Notes: a model not told the origin generated them from the sequence alone. A DNA stretch of 64,000 nucleotides from Polychytrium aggregatum (GCF_025602895.1 NW_026516238.1:186001-250000); one strand, 5' to 3'. Positions 1 to 11,592 are shown, counted from the first letter of the stretch. Translations and numbers: made by a program.

Positions 1-2
1 AT

Positions 3-371
3 CCGGTCCGGCCGCTTCGTGGGCACCCGAATTATTCTGCCACCACCACTACCACTATTAGCAACACTATCGCCACCACCACCACCACTACCACTATTAA
101 CATCAACACCAATGCCATCCCGAACACCAACATCAACGCGTCTCTGGATGCCCCAGCATTTGGTTCTCATGACCGGATTCGCCAGCGATGCCCAAGCCGC
201 GTCGGGACTGGAGGAAGATTCTTACAAAAAGAACCCGGACGTTTGGAACACTGTTGGGATTTGAAGCACACCGGGTCCGGTGATGCTGCTGACGAGCATG
301 CTCATTCCTCCGGAGAGGGCGCTGCGAGTCCCCATGTCGCGTCGTTGGGAGTAGGGTTCGGCACTGATTAG
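3..371 (+). CDS. Possible 3' end of an unidentified gene (partial)
   Basis: One forward frame stays open from the window edge to a TAG at 369-371, about 122 codons. The first half encodes low-complexity Thr/Ile/Asn runs from a CCACCA/ACT/ATT trinucleotide repeat at about 43-115. The second half is ordinary in composition, with a short acidic His/Ser/Gly tail. I recognise no domain. It may be the last exon of a gene that begins outside the window, or a chance open frame over a repeat. The only support is openness and the change of composition. Confidence 0.2.
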   Translation, partial: PVRPLRGHPNYSATTTTTISNTIATTTTTTTININTNAIPNTNINASLDAPAFGSHDRIRQRCPSRVGTGGRFLQKEPGRLEHCWDLKHTGSGDAADEHAHSSGEGAASPHVASLGVGFGTD

Positions 372-1024
372 CACGGCATATCCCGCGAACCAATGCAGGG
401 CAGACAAATGGCTGCGCGAACGAGGCCATACGCATCGGCTACTCATCACACACAACCCAGCCCAACCTCAGTCTGCCCCGACCGAGTCAGCCGCTCGATG
501 CAGTCGTGCGGAGCGGGCTGTCGGCAGTACTCACACATTTTTCTTGTATTCTTCGGACATGCTTTGCGGCCTTGGCAGCAGCACTGGGACGAGGTCAGAC
601 TCCAGGCAAGGCTTCCGTGCCCAAGGAAACTCCTATTGCCAAAGGGCGATCCGGCAGGGCTGGCACCGGCCGAGCCAGGTGTACAACAGGTCGCACATGG
701 GATGCTGATCCGCCGATACCCACAGCGACCCAGCACCGACACCAAAGCGAGAGCACCGCCGAGAAGGCCCTCGCGAGACGGCCCGCCCTCGGCTGTGGCG
801 CAGGACGGCGTGCGCAGCCGCCGTGTCTCGCTCATGCCGCCGATCAGGCCGCTGTCGTCCCGGTCAAACCGGACTCTGCTCCCCTCCTTCCAACCAACAT
901 CAGCCATCCGCCGGCAGGCCCAGCAGCAATGGCCACCGATACAGCCCCGAGCGACCCGCCAACGACTCTGCTGCACCCGGTCGCCACAAAGTCGCCACAG
1001 CTACAGCCCTCTGCTGTCCTCGAA
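372..1024. other. Intergenic stretch, no supported gene
   Basis: Several overlapping open frames occur on both strands, all Arg/Pro/Ser/Ala-rich and without family motifs, as expected by chance in GC-rich DNA. The stretch probably holds the upstream region of the cyclin-like gene that follows. Confidence 0.5.
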
Positions 1025-2518
1025 ATGAGCCCGGCGATGGAGTTCATGGCGAAATGCTGCCACCTTCTCCGCCTGAAAGACCATGTGCTTGCAACTGCTG
1101 CACTCTATTTTCACCACTACTACTGCCACTTTGAAGCCCTCAGGCATTCGCCCGACCGACTCTCAGGCGGACGGTTGGATCCAGCCGTTGGTCTTGCCGA
1201 GTTCAAGATCGACTTGCACGTAAGCGAGCGCTGAATGAACATCCAGATCACCCATACTGGTTCTCTGCCAAGGATGGCGGGCTTTGTGTGAACCAGCGGC
1301 AATCGTGGGCAACTCACGGCAATCGCACTCGTCCACCAGACCATGGTCATTACATGCATCCAGCTCGCCTGCAAGCAGTGCGAAGCAATCCGGAAGACCA
1401 GGGACATCATCAATGTTGGACATTGGTACGGCAGCAGCTGGCCCAGTCTATTGGAGCAAGTTGCACTCCGGGCTGTGTATGACCGTCCGATGATATGCGA
1501 AGCCTGGATCACTGCCTGAAATCTGAGTCTCATCGCATTTGTCCCTTTCGCCCCCCACTTGTGCACAGGCTCGTTGACGAGGTTCCAGGAAATTATCTGA
1601 AAATCGGTGAAGTAAGATGAACTGTGTTGACCGGATCATTGGCTGCGGTCACTTTTGTCGACAGAGCACATACCTCAGAAGACGTTGATGACTGATACCA
1701 GTTTTGCTTGCCGGGCGGTCGCTTCGCTACCTTTGAATCTCGCTCCTCAGAAATACCACATCATACGGGAGTCGCTGATCTCCTCTGAGCTTTGTCTGCT
1801 CCGTGTGCTGAACTTTCAAACTGCGATCCGACTCCCGCACGACTATATCCCCGATATCTGCCTGAGCACCTTCGACCTCTACCGTAACCAAGGCAAAGGT
1901 GCGCACCAAGCTCGACAGGCGATGGGCTTGACTGCTGTCTCGGAGGCTGGCAATGATGCAGCGAATCCAACTGAACTGATCCTGACAATGTCCTTGAACC
2001 GAAACACAGAACTGGATGCCACCCAGGCCAGCGTCGGGGCCATTGCTTTGAACCTGGCCCAGGATGCATGTTGCTGCTCGCAGTTTGTCGCTCAGGGGAT
2101 TCCAATGAAGGCGGTGGCCATGGCCTGTGTGTATTTTGCTCTGCGGTTACGACAACTCGAGCTGCCCATACCCCCCGAGGAAGTGAGTATATTGCGGTCC
2201 CTCCCTGATGGCAAGTTGCACATTCGTCCACCACTCCACTCACGCCACGGCATTCATTCGACCAGTGGTATCGGATGTGCGATACACGAAGATCGGAGAG
2301 CGAGCCCAGTCTCAAATCCAACGTCCATCGTACGTGGCCACCGTTTGTGCCTTATCTGCTGTGAGAGACCGGCTCAATTCTCGCGCAAAGCGGCAGCGGC
2401 AGCGATCCGATACTACGAGCGGATGTTCGATGCGATCGGCGACGCGGATCGATATCTGCGCGACAGACGCTCTTGTCCATCGACCGCTCAACCAGATGTA
2501 TTTGCCTCCTACGAATAG
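1025..2518 (+). CDS. Cyclin-Q-like (FAM58-type) cyclin
   Basis: Probable atypical cyclin; in animals cyclin Q partners CDK10. Three blocks match the cyclin Q order. The first, from an ATG at 1025, carries EFMAKCCHLLRLKDHV and ALYFHHYY (start of the cyclin box). The second, after an acceptor at 1339, reads VITCIQLACKQCEAIRKTRD, equivalent to the LAGKxEE..RTRDIINV segment. The third (about 1751-2182) holds SSELCLLRVLNFQ, the PHDYI pair and VAMACVYFALRL of the second cyclin fold. GTAAGC at 1220 and GTGAGT at 2183 look like donors. A short last exon with AIRYYERMFDAIGDADRYL probably ends at the TAG at 2516-2518. Exon 2-3 and 3-4 phases were not resolved. Cyclin membership is fairly secure; the subfamily is inferred from these motifs. 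Confidence 0.6.
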
Positions 2519-2779
2519 GGTCGATGCGCATTCTGGTTGCCTTCCTGTCGACCAACAACCACATTTCTTGAATCTAGGGCCACTACAATCGCTCACTACA
2601 AGTACTCACTGCTGGTGCTCACGAAATGAAACGAGACGTTCTTGTCTTGTGGCCTTTGATCGAGTGTGGCTGGATCTTGAATACACACATGCCGATACGG
2701 TGTCTCCAAGAGTGTCGAAATATCACTCAGCCTTCCGAAACCCCTCCGCTCCACGGCCAGCAGAATGTATCCCCAGTCG

Positions 2780-3733
2780 TCAGCGTCCACCACCCGATCG
2801 GAGTCTCTCGATCTCACGGCGAGCTTCTTGAAGCTCCTCCTCCTTTGCAGCCAACTTGCTTCCCCAAACTCGTTCGAGTGCCTCAATGCTCGCCGACGCT
2901 TTCTGAAGGCGACCGACCAGCTCCTCGAGTGCTGCAGCGTCCTTGGATTGTAGGCCTCGGTCGGATGGAGTCGCAAATACAGCCTCGAGTCTCTCGACAA
3001 GTGGAAGTAGTTGCGAATACGATGCCGATGAAACATCGCCTTGGTTGCTGGGGCTGCTGCATCGATTGAGCACCAATGCTGCCTGCTCGAGGCGGGCGGC
3101 AAGTCCATCCAGAGGCTCAGCATGCTCGAGGCAACGAGGGCATATCCGCTCGCTGGGAGGAACCACCGAGATCTCGGATGGCGGAGGTACGGGTGCGGGT
3201 GCGGGGAGTGCCTCTTTGGCAGGGACGCTCACGGCAGAGGATTGTGTGGCAGACGACGGTCCGAAAGTCAACTGGATTGCGCTTTCGCCTTGAGCTGGAA
3301 GTGCACTGGGCGCCGTGACAGCGTCGAATCGGACGGGGGTGCTGATCGCCACCGGAATGTCTGCTACTGCGTGAAACTCAGGGTTATTTTATGAGTGGCC
3401 CAAAATGAACATGCATCCTGGGGGAGGGTCGGCGGACCCACCTGGTCGAGAACGAGCGTCGCCGGACCCACCTGGTCGAGAATGAGCGTCGCCCAGGGCC
3501 TCGGGATGGTGCTCGGTAGTGTCTGGGGTCTTGGGATGGCGGCTGCTGGTGACACTCGATTCGGCAGTTCCCTTGGGCCCAGGACGAGCAGCATTGCTTG
3601 CGGCGGCTGGGGGGCGGGCCTGAGGGTCCTTGTGAAGCGGCTTCTGGTCGCCAGCAGCCGCTGGCTTGTCTTGGGAATTCAAGTTGCTGAAGAACTTGAA
3701 TGCCTCGTTCTTGGATAGCCCGTGGGATGACAT
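2780..3733 (-). CDS. Unknown Pro/Ala-rich coiled-coil protein
   Basis: Two minus-strand open frames appear to form one gene. Exon 1 starts at the ATG at 3733 (MSSHGLSKNEAFKFF) and continues with a Pro/Ala/Ser-rich low-complexity region. Exon 2 follows an acceptor CAG near 3373 and runs to a TGA at 2780. Its second half is Glu/Leu/Ala-rich with heptad-like spacing (EELVGRLQKASASIEALER, then KLAAKEEELQEARREIERL), predicted coiled coil of roughly 70 residues. A CPRC pair lies just before the helical part. The end of exon 1 overlaps a 29 bp tandem repeat that contains GTGGGT in each copy, so the donor is ambiguous. I recognise no family; a structural or trafficking adaptor role would be speculation. 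Confidence 0.45.
3433..3491. repeat. 29 bp minisatellite, two copies
   Basis: Two adjacent near-identical 29 bp units (one mismatch) containing CCACCTGGTCGAGAA. It overlaps the presumed end of exon 1 of the coiled-coil gene, and each copy carries a possible minus-strand GTGGGT donor. Confidence 0.8.
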
Positions 3734-4111
3734 GTTGGCGACGATGGCGGCAAGTAGCTGGGAACGAAACTGCCGCTATCTTTGACGAGCAAGAGCGACA
3801 GAAGGCGACCGACACTGTTCTGGAAATGGAGCTCTTCGAGCCAACGACCCCTCAATCACAATCGCAACGGGCATTGTATTCCGAAAGTTGTGCAGTAGAG
3901 TACAATGTCATGAATCATGGACTGATGAGCCGAGCCTGGCTGAGGATGCGGGCTATTGGGCTGCTGATTTGGGCTGCTGTTTTGGGCTGCTGATTTGAAC
4001 CTCGGGGCAGATGCTACTCGCATGTGATATTCAGCCAGTTTGCACCTCGCTCGGAGCCTTGCCTCCGCATTCAAGCGCTTACGGCGCTTGTGAAGCGGTA
4101 GTCGACACAAT

Positions 4112-6455
4112 CTACACCCTCCACTGGACCGCCGGCCAGGTTTCGGCCATGATCTGGAACAGCTCGGGCTTCAGTCGCTCCATCGTGCCAGGATCCTCAG
4201 CGAGACACACAAACGTTGTGGAAACGCCCGAGGTGATGACCCTCAGCATGGACATGAAGCACGAGAACGAGAGGACGAAGCCAATGATGCAGTAGAGCAG
4301 ATATGACTCGACCGTGGAAGCCACAAGGCTGTCCAAGAACACCACCAGAAAGCCGACAAGGGCGCCTATGAATCCCGCGCTGATGCCTCCCATCAGAATG
4401 ACGTTGTCGATCAAGTTGTCGTTGATGATCTGTCCGTAAGGGCGGCAATTGCATCGATCGAGTTCGAGTCAGCCGAGTTGTTGCGTGCCGCTCCGCCCAT
4501 GCCTCTGCTGGACACTGTCACTCACCGCCTCGATACCCCGGTTCAGAAACAAGTTCCATGTGTCCTTTCCAGCAGTGCAGTAGTCCTTTCCGTAGATGGC
4601 CACTTGGGTGAAAGCATACTGAGAGCCAACCGATACAAGCAGATGGATCAAACAGCAGCCAGGTCAAGTGCAGTGCTGATCAGACCCATCGAACCAGACA
4701 TTCGATTCCTCAGTGCGGGTGCACATCAATCGGGGCAGATGCACAGACGTACGTGATTGAAGTAGTTGAGCATATCCTCGAGGCAAGCCAGGATGCAGTT
4801 CAAGCAGCACGCCAAGAGACACAGAAGCCAGTTGCCCTCTCGGGCAGACTCATTTTGGGCCATCCTCGCCAAGAAGCGGAGTGTCTGGATAATGGCAATG
4901 AGCAGCGAGCCAAAGCAGATCGAGCCGAAGCTGGTGGTCAGCGCTCGCCGAGCCGATTTGAGGGTCGGATTGGAGACTGGAACATGGAAGGCGAGGGCAT
5001 CCCCAGTGCTGGTTCCCGTAAAGTAGACGGTAGCGTAAAGGCCAGCGATGGTGACGTGGACGGTGTTTTTGACGACCTCTTGTGTCCAGTAGAGAAAGAA
5101 GACTGCATCCAGTCCACAAGGCCAAAGAAAGACTTGGTTAGATCTTCCTCCTCGATTGTGATGAGCGGAACTATAACCAAATGCCGCGCTCGTTTGAGCT
5201 GCGCCAGCGATACACTTGCCCATGAACACCAAGATCACCCAAACGGTGGCTCCTGGCTGGGCCGAGTTGGAGTAGAAAACGTTGAATAGCCCCAGGAGAG
5301 CAATATACCACACAATCTGGAACGCCAGCGTTAAGAGCGTAGCCAGAAATCCGATCCACTGCGTCGCTGGGAACTGCCTGGAGATGCTCGTCGTGAGCTG
5401 GAGCCTGTTTGCGACCAGCATGGATGGCAGTTCAGCATCAGTGACAGTAGTTGGCGAGGAAGAGCAGACACCGGGATATTGGCATGTGCAGGCAAAATAC
5501 AAATGGCGCTACCGACATGACTGTGGCAAATGGGACCTTGAAGAGCATCGCGCGATAGGCGAGGGCATAGAGCAGTCCGAGCAGGATCATGAGTCCCCCA
5601 AAGATCCAGGATCGCACGCCCAGTAGAAAGATGCCAAAGAGAATCAAGTACGCAGCAGAGACCCAGTATGCGACCTTGATCATCTGGCGAGGGTATCTGG
5701 GGACGGCGGAGACGGTAGAGGCGTCGATGAGGGCCGAGGCCATATGCGATGCAGTCAGTGATGGAGGTCTCGGAGAGGCTGGACTACTTACGAGCGCATG
5801 AGGTAGAAGAATGCCATGGCGAAGACGAGGGCCGCGACAATGACCACGGCGAGCGGATACAGGAGCCGAATCCAGCTCGGAGCAGAGCCTGCAGCACCTT
5901 GGGTACTGCCTGGCCAGATTCCTTGCTGGATCTGTGCTAATGCCGGAGGAAACCCCACGACACATGCATAGATGAAGGCCGCCAGGCCGATGAGATACAG
6001 GACCGTGGCCCACACATCCTGTAGGAGCCAACGACAGGCGCGATGGATGCAGCTTCGGGGTTAGGAACGGATTGCCTGGAGAAGCAAGGGACGGCAGAGA
6101 GCACAGCGGCAGAGGCGCTATGAAGTCAGCGAAACTGGCAACGAGCTCCAACCTGCCATGCGGGAGCAACTGCCATTTGGGGTGGCTTCGGGCTCGGCAG
6201 CGTGTACTGGGGACGATTGTCGTTTCCGCCCGTCAGGACAGTAACCTGCGGTGCATACTGCGGGTCGTATTGCGAAGAGTATTGCGGGTCGTATTGCGGA
6301 GAGTATTGCGGATAGCCCTGATATACGGCTTGCTGCGGGAAGGCCGGGCCGGCATAGTATGAGGACTCGGGCTGCTGCGGAAGAGGTGGGGGGTAGTACT
6401 CGGGGGGCGGGTCTGGCGGCGGCCGATAATGACCGGAAGGAGGTTGCTGATACAT
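4112..6455 (-). CDS. PNS1: PNS1/choline-transporter-like (SLC44) membrane protein
   Basis: Multi-pass plasma-membrane protein of the CTL/SLC44 family. Start ATG at 6455; the N-terminus is Pro/Tyr/Gln-rich and cytosolic, with repeated QYDPQYS units as in fungal PNS1. Exon 2 begins near 6020 (donor GTAAGT at 5791) and carries two hydrophobic segments. Exon 3 has KVAYWVSAAYLILFGIFLLG. Exon 4 (about 5414-4758) holds the signature FGSICFGSLLIAIIQTLRFL and the NYFNH block. Exon 5 (4618-4526) has YAFTQVAIYGKDY. Exon 6 (4429-4112) has the family's C-terminal loop VSTTFVCLAEDPGTMERLKP. These blocks occur in the same order as in yeast Pns1. Roughly ten membrane segments are visible. Choline transport by fungal PNS1 is unproven, so the substrate is not asserted. 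Its start is 586 bp from that of the divergent cysteine synthase gene. Confidence 0.92.
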
Positions 6456-7040
6456 TTGCGCCGAGCCGAATCTCGAATGCGATGCGATGCGGTGCGATGC
6501 GGTGCGATGCGGTGCGATGCGGTGCGATGCGATGCGATGCGATGCGATGTTGGTCGGCGAGTCTGCCGAGAATCAAGTTCCCAGGCTCGCCATCGGCGAT
6601 TTTGCGCTGCTGGCGAATCAAAACAGCCACGGCGAGTCCAATCACTCCCATGGCGATGCCGAAAGCGAGCCCAGCCGTCGTCCCATCTGCAGAGATGTCA
6701 TCCCATCAGCAGAGATATCCGATATCGACCTCGTCAGGCCGCCGCCGCCCGATGTCCTGTCCGCCGGTCGATATCCGACCCCACATCCGCCAAACAGCCC
6801 CACACCTCCGCTGCTGCATGGCCACTCTCGGCTGCACATCCCCTCGATGCTGCCCAACGATTCGCGCCCGATGACGTCTTCGCGCGTCGTCGTCGTCGCC
6901 TCTGGGAACGGCTCTGGCCTGCCCTCCCTCGCCCCCCACGCCCGTTTTTTCATTTTTCATCCTCATCTCGGTCGCTGGCACCCACATTCTCCACTCGACT
7001 CTCCTCTGATCTGTCTCCCGGCTCAAGCCCTCATCGCACC
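6456..7040. promoter_or_regulatory. Divergent intergenic region between PNS1 and cysteine synthase
   Basis: A 585 bp gap between two outward-facing start codons, so it must hold both 5' leaders and promoters. The right half (about 6900-7040) is pyrimidine-rich (runs of TTTTTT, CTCTCC, CCTC), common in leaders of strongly expressed fungal genes. No TATA box stands out. The GATGC microsatellite occupies the PNS1 end. Confidence 0.5.
6477..6549. repeat. Pentanucleotide (GATGC/GGTGC)n microsatellite
   Basis: About 14 pentamers, alternating GATGC and GGTGC and then pure GATGC. It begins 22 bp upstream of the PNS1 start codon, so it lies in the 5' leader or promoter of that gene and in the shared divergent region with cysteine synthase. 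Confidence 0.95.
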
Positions 7041-9073
7041 ATGATCTACAAGGACATTCTCGCCACGATCGGACGCACCCCCATCGTCCGCATCAACCGT
7101 CTCGCCCCCGAGGGCGTCAACGTGTTCGTCAAGGTCGAGTCCTTCAACCCCATGGCCTCCGTCAAGGATCGTCTGGCTCTCGGTATCATCGACGACGCCG
7201 AACGAAAGGGCCTGCTGAAGCCGGGCATGACCGTCGTCGAAGCCACCTCGGGCAACACCGGCATCGCCCTCGCCATGGTCTGCGCTGCCAAGGGCTATCC
7301 CTTTGTCGCCACCATGGTCGAGACCTTCTCGGTCGAGCGCAGAAAGCTGATGAAGTTCCTCGGCGCCAAGGTCGTCCTGACTCCCAAGGAGCTCCGCGGT
7401 ACCGGCATGGTCCAGAAGGCCGAGGGTGAGTCTCGGGCACAAGCATGAACAGCGTGGGACGTGGAGTCGCTCGCTGGTCATGTCGCGGGTGTGGCTCGGC
7501 TATGGGATGCAGTGAACGGGAATGTGCCGAGTGGGGCCGATGCGAGGCGGGTGCAGGCTGCGATCGCTGCTGCTATGTGCCGTGGGCTGCAGTGCGGGCC
7601 TCCTCCAGCCCGGATACCACAGCGCACAGGCTCCAACCGTGGGTATGACTCGCTCGCTGAGGCTGGTCGAGGAGCAACCTGATCCGATGGCCCACTGGAG
7701 TCTCGACAGCGACGATCCGGCGGCCCAACAGACCCCAGCTCGCACACCCCGCCGTCGCTTCTCTGTCTCGGACCAAGCCCATCGGTTTGGACAGAGCGCT
7801 GACATATGCCTGTTATGCTCTTGCCCGCTGCTCTCCGTGGCGATTACTAATGCCTCGGTGTCTTTGGTGGGCTGATCTCGGATGGCCACGACGCCGCTTC
7901 TGCACACAACCAGAGCTCGCCAAGAAGAACGGCTGGTTCCTTACCCGCCAGTTTGCCAACCCTGCCAACCCCGCCTTCCACCGCCAAACCACCGCTTCCG
8001 GTAAGCACAAGTGGCGCACTCGAGGAGCTCTCCAACGATTGGCATTATGGCTGTGGCTCGCTGCCAACAGATCCGCATGGCTCCGCTTGACCCCGCATTC
8101 AGATGCTAATGCCGACGCTGTTCTGGCTCGGGCTCTGTTTCCTCTTCTCTTTCATCTACAGAGATCCTCTCTGACTTTGCTGGCGACCGTCTCGACTACT
8201 TTGTTAGCGGCTGGGGCACTGGCGGCACCATGACTGGTGTCTCGTCGATGCTCCGTCTCGCCCGCCCCGACGTCAAGGTCATCACTTGTGAGCCTGCTGG
8301 TGCCTCTCTCCTCGCCGGTATGTGTCGCTGTGTCTGCTGCTCAAATATCGTATGTCAGTTCTGAGCATGCCGTGGATGCGGGCTGGATCGGCGGGGGGGG
8401 GGAAGACTATTGGCCTGGCGCGGCATCTTGGTCCTGTCGACGGTCGAACTGGAGATGCCGATGCTTCGTGGAGAGGTGGTTACTACTCAGTGTGCTTACA
8501 CGAGCGCCGCCCATGTTTTCGATCTGGATCTGCAGGAAAGCCCTTCACTCCCCACATGATCCAGGGTTGGACTCCGGACTTTATTCCCGAGGTGAGTACG
8601 GACGACGACAGCACAGACATGCTGTATCGAGTGGAGAAGACAGACTCTGACTCGGGCTTTCGCCGCGACAACCAGGTTCTCGACCGCAGCGCATATGACG
8701 AGGTTCTGCCCGTCAACGATGCCGATGCCATCGCCACTTCCAAGGCCCTGGCCCGCCAGGAAGGTATCGCCGTCGGCATTTCGTCGGGCGCCACCTTCCA
8801 CGCTGCCCTCCAGGTCGCCAAGATCGCCCCCAAGGGCTCCAACATCCTGGTCATGCTCCCCGTAAGTAGTTATGCTGTCGATGGCTGTGAGAGCGCCACA
8901 AGGCAGCGGACGACGCTGGGGATGCGGCAAGGCGGCTTAATGGACAGCACCCTTCTGCTGCGCCGATTAGCGACTGATACAGCCTCCGCTTTCACTCGCA
9001 CCAGGACACTGCCGAGCGCTACCTCAGCACCCCTCTCTTTGCCGACATTACCGAGGCCAGCGACGAAGTCTAA
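7041..9073 (+). CDS. Cysteine synthase A (O-acetylserine sulfhydrylase)
   Basis: PLP enzyme that makes cysteine from O-acetylserine and sulfide. Six exons splice in phase: 7041-7425, 7914-8000, 8162-8317, 8536-8591, 8676-8861, 9005-9073, giving 312 residues, the usual CysK length. Donors are GTGAGT, GTAAGC, GTATGT, GTGAGT and GTAAGT; every acceptor is CAG. Visible motifs: the PLP-lysine segment NPMASVKDRLALGII (about residues 34-48), the substrate loop EATSGNTG, the phosphate-binding GWGTGGTMTGV, and the late GISSGATFHAAL. It starts directly at MIYKDILATIGRTPIVRI, the bacterial-type start without a targeting peptide, so it is probably cytosolic. Intron 1 is long (488 bp). A cystathionine beta-synthase is excluded because heme and CBS domains are absent. 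Confidence 0.95.
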
Positions 9074-9791
9074 GCTCCTCCTCCATGCCGGTGCTGGAGA
9101 GAAACAGCATCGCTGCCAACGCAGCATCCGTCAATACAGCCAATGCGTTTTTTGTTTGAATGAGATACAGCCCAGCCATTCCAATAACAACGGAACATCC
9201 AGGCATCCAAGTGGATCCAGAGCACCCACATGGTCCTTGGTCCTTGGTCTGCAGCGGACTCTGGATTGGCTGTGCCCCATTGTGAATCACGCGCGATCCA
9301 CGTGTATCGGCTCACATGACCGGGTTCGTGATTGGCTGGTGCTGCGTGATCAGAATAGTCACGTGCCTTGTGGCTTGGAGGCCGAGCCAGGGACCTCAAA
9401 AGCGCGTCGTTGCCTCTCTCGTCCAGAGCGCGATCGCCCAATCTCCCCCCCGCCCGAAACGCCAAGTGGAGCACCAAGTGGAACACCAGGTGAATATCGG
9501 GCCCACGTCCGCCGTGGATGTCGTTCGTCCACAGCCTGGCCCGCCGCAGCAGCCCTCGCGATGCCCTGCTTCCAACATGATGAGACACGTTGTTTCCTTT
9601 GGCTGTCCGAATGCCGTGACGAAAACCCAATTTTTCGCTAGATTTTTCTCTGAGAACCCGAGGAAGCTCGGGGGGCATCGCATGGGGCGGCTGCTGCTGG
9701 TGGCATCTGTCGGTGCTGTCTTGGAGACCGCTCTCTCCCATTTCATGCCATGCTAACCAAGAACGCACTCCGCCACTTGCTCAGGGCCGCA

Positions 9792-9836
<45 letters not shown>

Positions 9837-10170
9837 GTAAGACGAAACAGTGTCGCATGTATCGGCCAGTAATAAAACCAGATATCAAAACCAACATGAT
9901 GGTGTCCGTACAGCGAGGAGTGGGGCATTCGCTGGTTCATCAGATCAGTGAGCTGAGGCGGGCCTGGATTGATCGATCGTTACGACTAGAGCGAGGGCTG
10001 AAGGACGTCCACACAACGTCCCTGGCGACCAGACTCGTCCCTGGTGTATTGATGAGCGCCATCGGGGAATACCCAAGAGGAGATTGCCCAGAGTTCCAGC
10101 AATCAAGATCGGGCTCTTGCGATGGATGGTGTTTCTCGTTCGTTCGTTTGGGAGCCGCTGTCGTTATCCA
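9074..10170. other. Intergenic region with (CT)n tract, no supported gene
   Basis: About 1.1 kb between the stop codons of two convergent genes, cysteine synthase (+) and BUD13 (-). Open frames of up to 230 codons exist but have chance-like composition and no recognisable motif. It holds both 3' UTRs and a CT tract at 9796-9833. Confidence 0.55.
9796..9833. repeat. (CT)n microsatellite
   Basis: An uninterrupted run of about 18 CT dinucleotides preceded by TTTT. It lies between two convergent genes, outside any supported exon. Confidence 0.97.
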
Positions 10171-11592
10171 TCACATATCCTGCGACAAATGCAAGAGAAA
10201 GTCGTCAGCATGCGAGTCTTCGAGGCACATGCCCCGCGCGGCGGCGACATATCCCGGATACTTTCCCGGCACGGAGCATTCAGCGCCTACCTCGGTCGAC
10301 CACTTGTATGCCTCCTCGGCCATTGCTGTCCGGGCATTCTGTTGCTGGAAAAGCCGAGCCTCAAATCCGTTGGAGCGATCGACGCCGTCCCACCGATATC
10401 CCGGCAGGATTCCAAAGCGGTTTGGCGGGCCGGGCGGGCCCGAGTACACGGCCTTGCTGCTGTTGCTCCTCTTCTTGACGAGACCGGCCATGGGATCGCC
10501 CCAGCGGTCGACCTGTTTCAGGCTTTCGTTGCGCTCGCGGTCGTCGGCATAGAAGGAGAACTTTGCCGACTTTTCAGCCTCGAGACGGCGGGCGGATTCT
10601 TCGGCCTCCTTGACCTGGGCATATCCCTTGCCCCAGACCATGCGGGCGCTTTCCTGCTCCTCCCACTTGCGCTGCAGCTCGGCCTGGCGGGCCCGCTCGG
10701 CGACCTGGTCGACCTTCTTGCCCATGCGGTCGCGGTAGACTGTCTTGGCATCCCGGCCGGTCAGCGAGGGGTCGAGCTCGTTGAACCGCTGCTGCTGGTC
10801 CTGCTGGCGCCGCTCAAAGTCGGCTCGGATCTGCCTGCCGGTTTGCAGGCCGGCAAGAGACCCATCCGACATGCGGATGGTGTTGGAATCGGGCGACGGG
10901 CTGCCGCCGCGTCCCCGGCGAGCATCGTTGGCATCGTTGGTGTTGTTGGTGTCGTCCTGACTGCCGGGTGGCGGAGGGCTCGGGCTGGGCGTGCGTCGTC
11001 GTCTTCGGGCTCGTCGCCGTGGCGGTGAGCTCTGCTCCTCTGGGCGGCCCGAGTCGTCTCTTGGACCTGTGGGAGAAGCCTGGTTGCTATCGAGCTGCTC
11101 GTTGTCCTTGGCTCCTCCAACCACAACCCAGCCGCTGCTCTTGAACCGGGCCTGTTTCTGCTGCTGGTCCAGCAGGCGGGCGGCATCTTCATCGATCTGC
11201 GGAGCAAACTCTCCGTCCTCGTCGTCTGCGTCGTCCCGGTCGGCGGCATTGTTTCTGCGGTTGTCGCCGTCGTCACCATCATCGTTGTCACGATCGTCCT
11301 CGTCGTCATAGCGATGGCTTCGGCCAAGCCGGGCCGGTTCAGAGGGTCGACCGGGTGCTCTCAATCCATCGCGGCTTGATCCAGCGTCGCCTGGGCCCCG
11401 ATTCCAGCCGAGACTGTCGTCGTCGTCGATGATCTGGGTTCCGAGTGCTGGCCGGGTCGAGCTCGAAGCCGATAGTGACGATGGCGCCGAAGCGGGGGCA
11501 CCGTCCTTTGTCTTTCGCTTCTTCTTCTTGGATCCGTCTCCAGGAGGGCCGGAGAGGTAGTGCTTGTTGAGATAGTCCTGAATGGACGACAT
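10171..11592 (-). CDS. BUD13: Pre-mRNA splicing factor BUD13 (RES complex)
   Basis: Subunit of the retention and splicing (RES) complex, which acts in the activated spliceosome with Snu17 and Pml1. Exon 1 is 11592-10291 and exon 2 only 9 bases (10179-10171, encoding Asp-Met-stop), giving 436 residues. I chose the ATG at 11592 (MSSIQDYLNKHYL) because BUD13 starts there in other fungi; an upstream in-frame Met gives an unlikely hydrophobic leader. The order is typical: Lys-rich N-terminus, acidic and Arg/Ser-rich middle, then a helical Gln/Glu segment and the conserved C-terminal block GPPGPPNRFGILPGYRWDGV, DRSNGFEARLF and AYKWSTE. Without the tiny exon the frame would run on into 37 unrelated residues. 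With it the protein ends in the family's usual EDM tail. Identification is firm. Confidence 0.95.
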   Translation of the reverse strand: MSSIQDYLNKHYLSGPPGDGSKKKKRKTKDGAPASAPSSLSASSSTRPALGTQIIDDDDSLGWNRGPGDAGSSRDGLRAPGRPSEPARLGRSHRYDDEDDRDNDDGDDGDNRRNNAADRDDADDEDGEFAPQIDEDAARLLDQQQKQARFKSSGWVVVGGAKDNEQLDSNQASPTGPRDDSGRPEEQSSPPRRRARRRRRTPSPSPPPPGSQDDTNNTNDANDARRGRGGSPSPDSNTIRMSDGSLAGLQTGRQIRADFERRQQDQQQRFNELDPSLTGRDAKTVYRDRMGKKVDQVAERARQAELQRKWEEQESARMVWGKGYAQVKEAEESARRLEAEKSAKFSFYADDRERNESLKQVDRWGDPMAGLVKKRSNSSKAVYSGPPGPPNRFGILPGYRWDGVDRSNGFEARLFQQQNARTAMAEEAYKWSTEVGAECSVPGKYPGYVAAARGMCLEDSHADDFLLHLSQDM

